Below, in pieces: positions 33,662 to 34,533 of a DNA stretch of 34,533 nucleotides. Within the stretch, counting starts at the first letter, position 1, and each line of letters opens with the position of its first letter. A program made the translations under genes and the position numbers. Source of the stretch: an uncultured Barnesiella sp. (lineage in GTDB: Bacteria; Bacteroidota; Bacteroidia; Bacteroidales; Barnesiellaceae_A); NCBI GenBank assembly GCA_944321085.1, contig CALUJY010000006.1:167193-201725 (forward strand), read 5' to 3'. The notes below the pieces were generated by a model. That model searched no databases, had not been told where the DNA came from, and saw only the letters and a program-made list of their open reading frames with translations.

Positions 33662-33826
33662 TTGCAAACTCAGTCTCTTGTATCATCCCGCAGGTTGAAG
33701 ACGGAGTTGTGTCATCTTCATTGGCTGCAAAACGAAAGGCGATTTGCGAAGCTGCCTCGTTTTGGAACATAAAGAAATGCTTTACATGAGAAATACAAGG
33801 ATAATTATACTTATTAATCTGGTAGT
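33662..33826 (+). other. Long leader or possible small RNA region
   Basis: The stretch between the predicted promoter and the next gene has no supported coding frame. It contains a hairpin AAAACGA..GGC / GCC.TCGTTTT (33729-33763). It has no T-run terminator, so it reads as a leader of the next gene, though a small RNA is possible. Short open frames of 69 (plus) and 79 (minus) codons cover it, but lack recognisable features. Confidence 0.3.
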
Positions 33827-34126
33827 ATGGAAGCACAAAATCAAAAACAAAAATCCCGCCCTCCGCGATGGTTCGTCGTCTTGGCAGTGTTGACAGCGCT
33901 CCCTATTTTAGCTTATCCGTGGATATGGGCTTACTTCACGAGTCGTACTTTTTCGTGGCTCGACCCCGGTATGTTGCAATTCATTATTTATGCCTTTCCT
34001 GTATATATTATTGCCACTTGTTGGTTTAGTTGTAAAATCTATACTGAACGACCGATAGTGTCGTGGGTGTTGCAAGTATTACTGCTATTCTGTTATGCTA
34101 TGCTCTTTTGGGTAATGTCGCTGTGA
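33827..34126 (+). CDS. Small hypothetical membrane protein
   Basis: This 99-residue protein has a hydrophilic basic start (MEAQNQKQKSRPPR) followed by three hydrophobic segments at about residues 15-36, 48-67 and 78-97. The pattern of a charged N-terminus and evenly spaced helices supports a real small inner-membrane protein. I do not recognise the family. It stands alone, with a plausible promoter ~165 bases upstream and no clear terminator after it. Confidence 0.62.
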   Translation: MEAQNQKQKSRPPRWFVVLAVLTALPILAYPWIWAYFTSRTFSWLDPGMLQFIIYAFPVYIIATCWFSCKIYTERPIVSWVLQVLLLFCYAMLFWVMSL

Positions 34127-34234
34127 TGGCGATAGAGAGTGTGTGTAATTATCAACTGAGTAAACTTTTGTTTGGCAATCTTTGTTGTGCCGGCAAAAGA
34201 ATAAATCCCTTTTGCGCGTTTTTCGTAGAAAAAA

Positions 34235-34257
34235 TCGGCCGGCATCCGGGTGGCCGA
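34235..34257. other. Hairpin between the small membrane protein gene and the stable-RNA promoter
   Basis: TCGGCC (34235-34240) pairs with GGCCGA (34252-34257). On the plus strand it is followed by AAAATATG, not T residues. On the minus strand a run of six T residues follows, so as a terminator it would act leftward, where no minus-strand gene is visible. Confidence 0.4.
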
Positions 34258-34385
34258 AAATATGTTCATGCGAAGCTGTTAATAACTAATCGCTATAATT
34301 TATTGATATACAATATATAAACAAGATATTAACAACGATATTCACAATTTTGTTGAAAAATAATAACAAAAAAAACGTCAAAATA

Positions 34386-34417
34386 CTTGCACAGTAATTT
34401 TGCGTGACGTACCTTTG
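34386..34417 (+). promoter_or_regulatory. Strong promoter, probably of an rRNA operon
   Basis: CTTG (34386-34389), 20 bases and TACCTTTG (34410-34417) form a near-perfect Bacteroidota promoter. An A/T-rich block with a run of A residues (about 34355-34382) lies directly upstream, like an UP element. Transcription would start near 34424. Confidence 0.72.
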
Positions 34418-34423
34418 CATTCG

Positions 34424-34533
34424 CAACCCGAAAAAAGAGGGAGAGCAAATAGCGGCGAAGAGCCGCTAGAAGATCATTGAAAGCATGGTATAACACCAAG
34501 AATAGATAAGCAGCAAAGACGCAGTAGTACGGG
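34424..34533 (+). other. Leader of a stable-RNA transcript, probably 16S rRNA precursor (partial)
   Basis: No open frame begins here. The leader has a hairpin TAGCGGC/GCCGCTA (34450-34456 with 34462-34468), then AGATCATTGAAAGC (from 34471), which resembles the boxA-like antitermination segment found in Bacteroidota rrn leaders, and an A-rich spacer to the window end. No mature 16S start is reached, so the identity is inferred from promoter strength and leader layout. A tmRNA or tRNA operon is less likely. Confidence 0.5.

Noticed and set aside
8335..33705. A 14-base identical string (ATCCCGCAGGTTGA) near 8340 and near 33685
   Set aside because: One or two 14-base matches are expected by chance in a window of this size, and the flanks do not align.

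Overview
The window is a chromosomal segment of a Bacteroidota bacterium, most likely order Bacteroidales. The evidence is a SusC/SusD pair with trailing surface-type lipoproteins, two secreted proteases with type IX secretion (T9SS) tails, TAnnTTTG-type promoter -7 boxes with TTTG/TTG near -33, few Shine-Dalgarno sequences, and an lptC - CorC/HlyC - ppiD envelope block. Genus cannot be fixed from this sequence. I see no insertion sequence, prophage, tRNA or CRISPR array.

Layout. (1) 1-6282, plus strand: the 3' part of a susC/ragA gene, then susD/ragB and two lipoproteins, closed by a 24-bp palindromic terminator. (2) 6504-10230, plus: two tandem paralogous C10 (streptopain-type) cysteine proteases with propeptide and T9SS tail. 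Beside the SusCD-type transporter they suggest protein or peptide acquisition. (3) 10315-14414, plus: lptC, a CNNM/CBS/CorC membrane protein and a PpiD-like periplasmic chaperone. (4) 14664-18646, minus: glgB (branching enzyme) and dnaB (helicase). The gap between them holds an 83-bp tandem repeat array in which every unit carries a minus-strand promoter-like -7 box. (5) 18834-24913, plus: ispE, grpE, dnaJ, a tRNA-dihydrouridine synthase, then an apparent operon of a DnaJ-like protein lacking the J domain, a DUF2007 protein and a NYN-domain protein. (6) 25025-30301, minus: a tight three-gene operon of a NapH/NapG-type membrane polyferredoxin, an exported aldo/keto reductase with two C-terminal [4Fe-4S] motifs, and a TonB-dependent receptor fused in frame behind a DUF1893 (TM1506-like, deaminase-fold) domain. 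(7) 30919-33477, plus: a B12-dependent ribonucleotide reductase (nrdJ) with a GTG start. (8) 33827-34126: a small membrane protein. The last ~110 bases look like the promoter and leader of a strong stable-RNA operon, probably rrn, with the mature RNA outside the window.

The best candidate for something undescribed is region 6. An electron relay of six predicted [4Fe-4S] clusters, a periplasmic reductase and an outer-membrane receptor are translationally coupled, and the receptor's signal peptide lies inside the reading frame after a soluble domain. The promoter repeats upstream of glgB and the J-less DnaJ paralog with 11-residue KT repeats are next.
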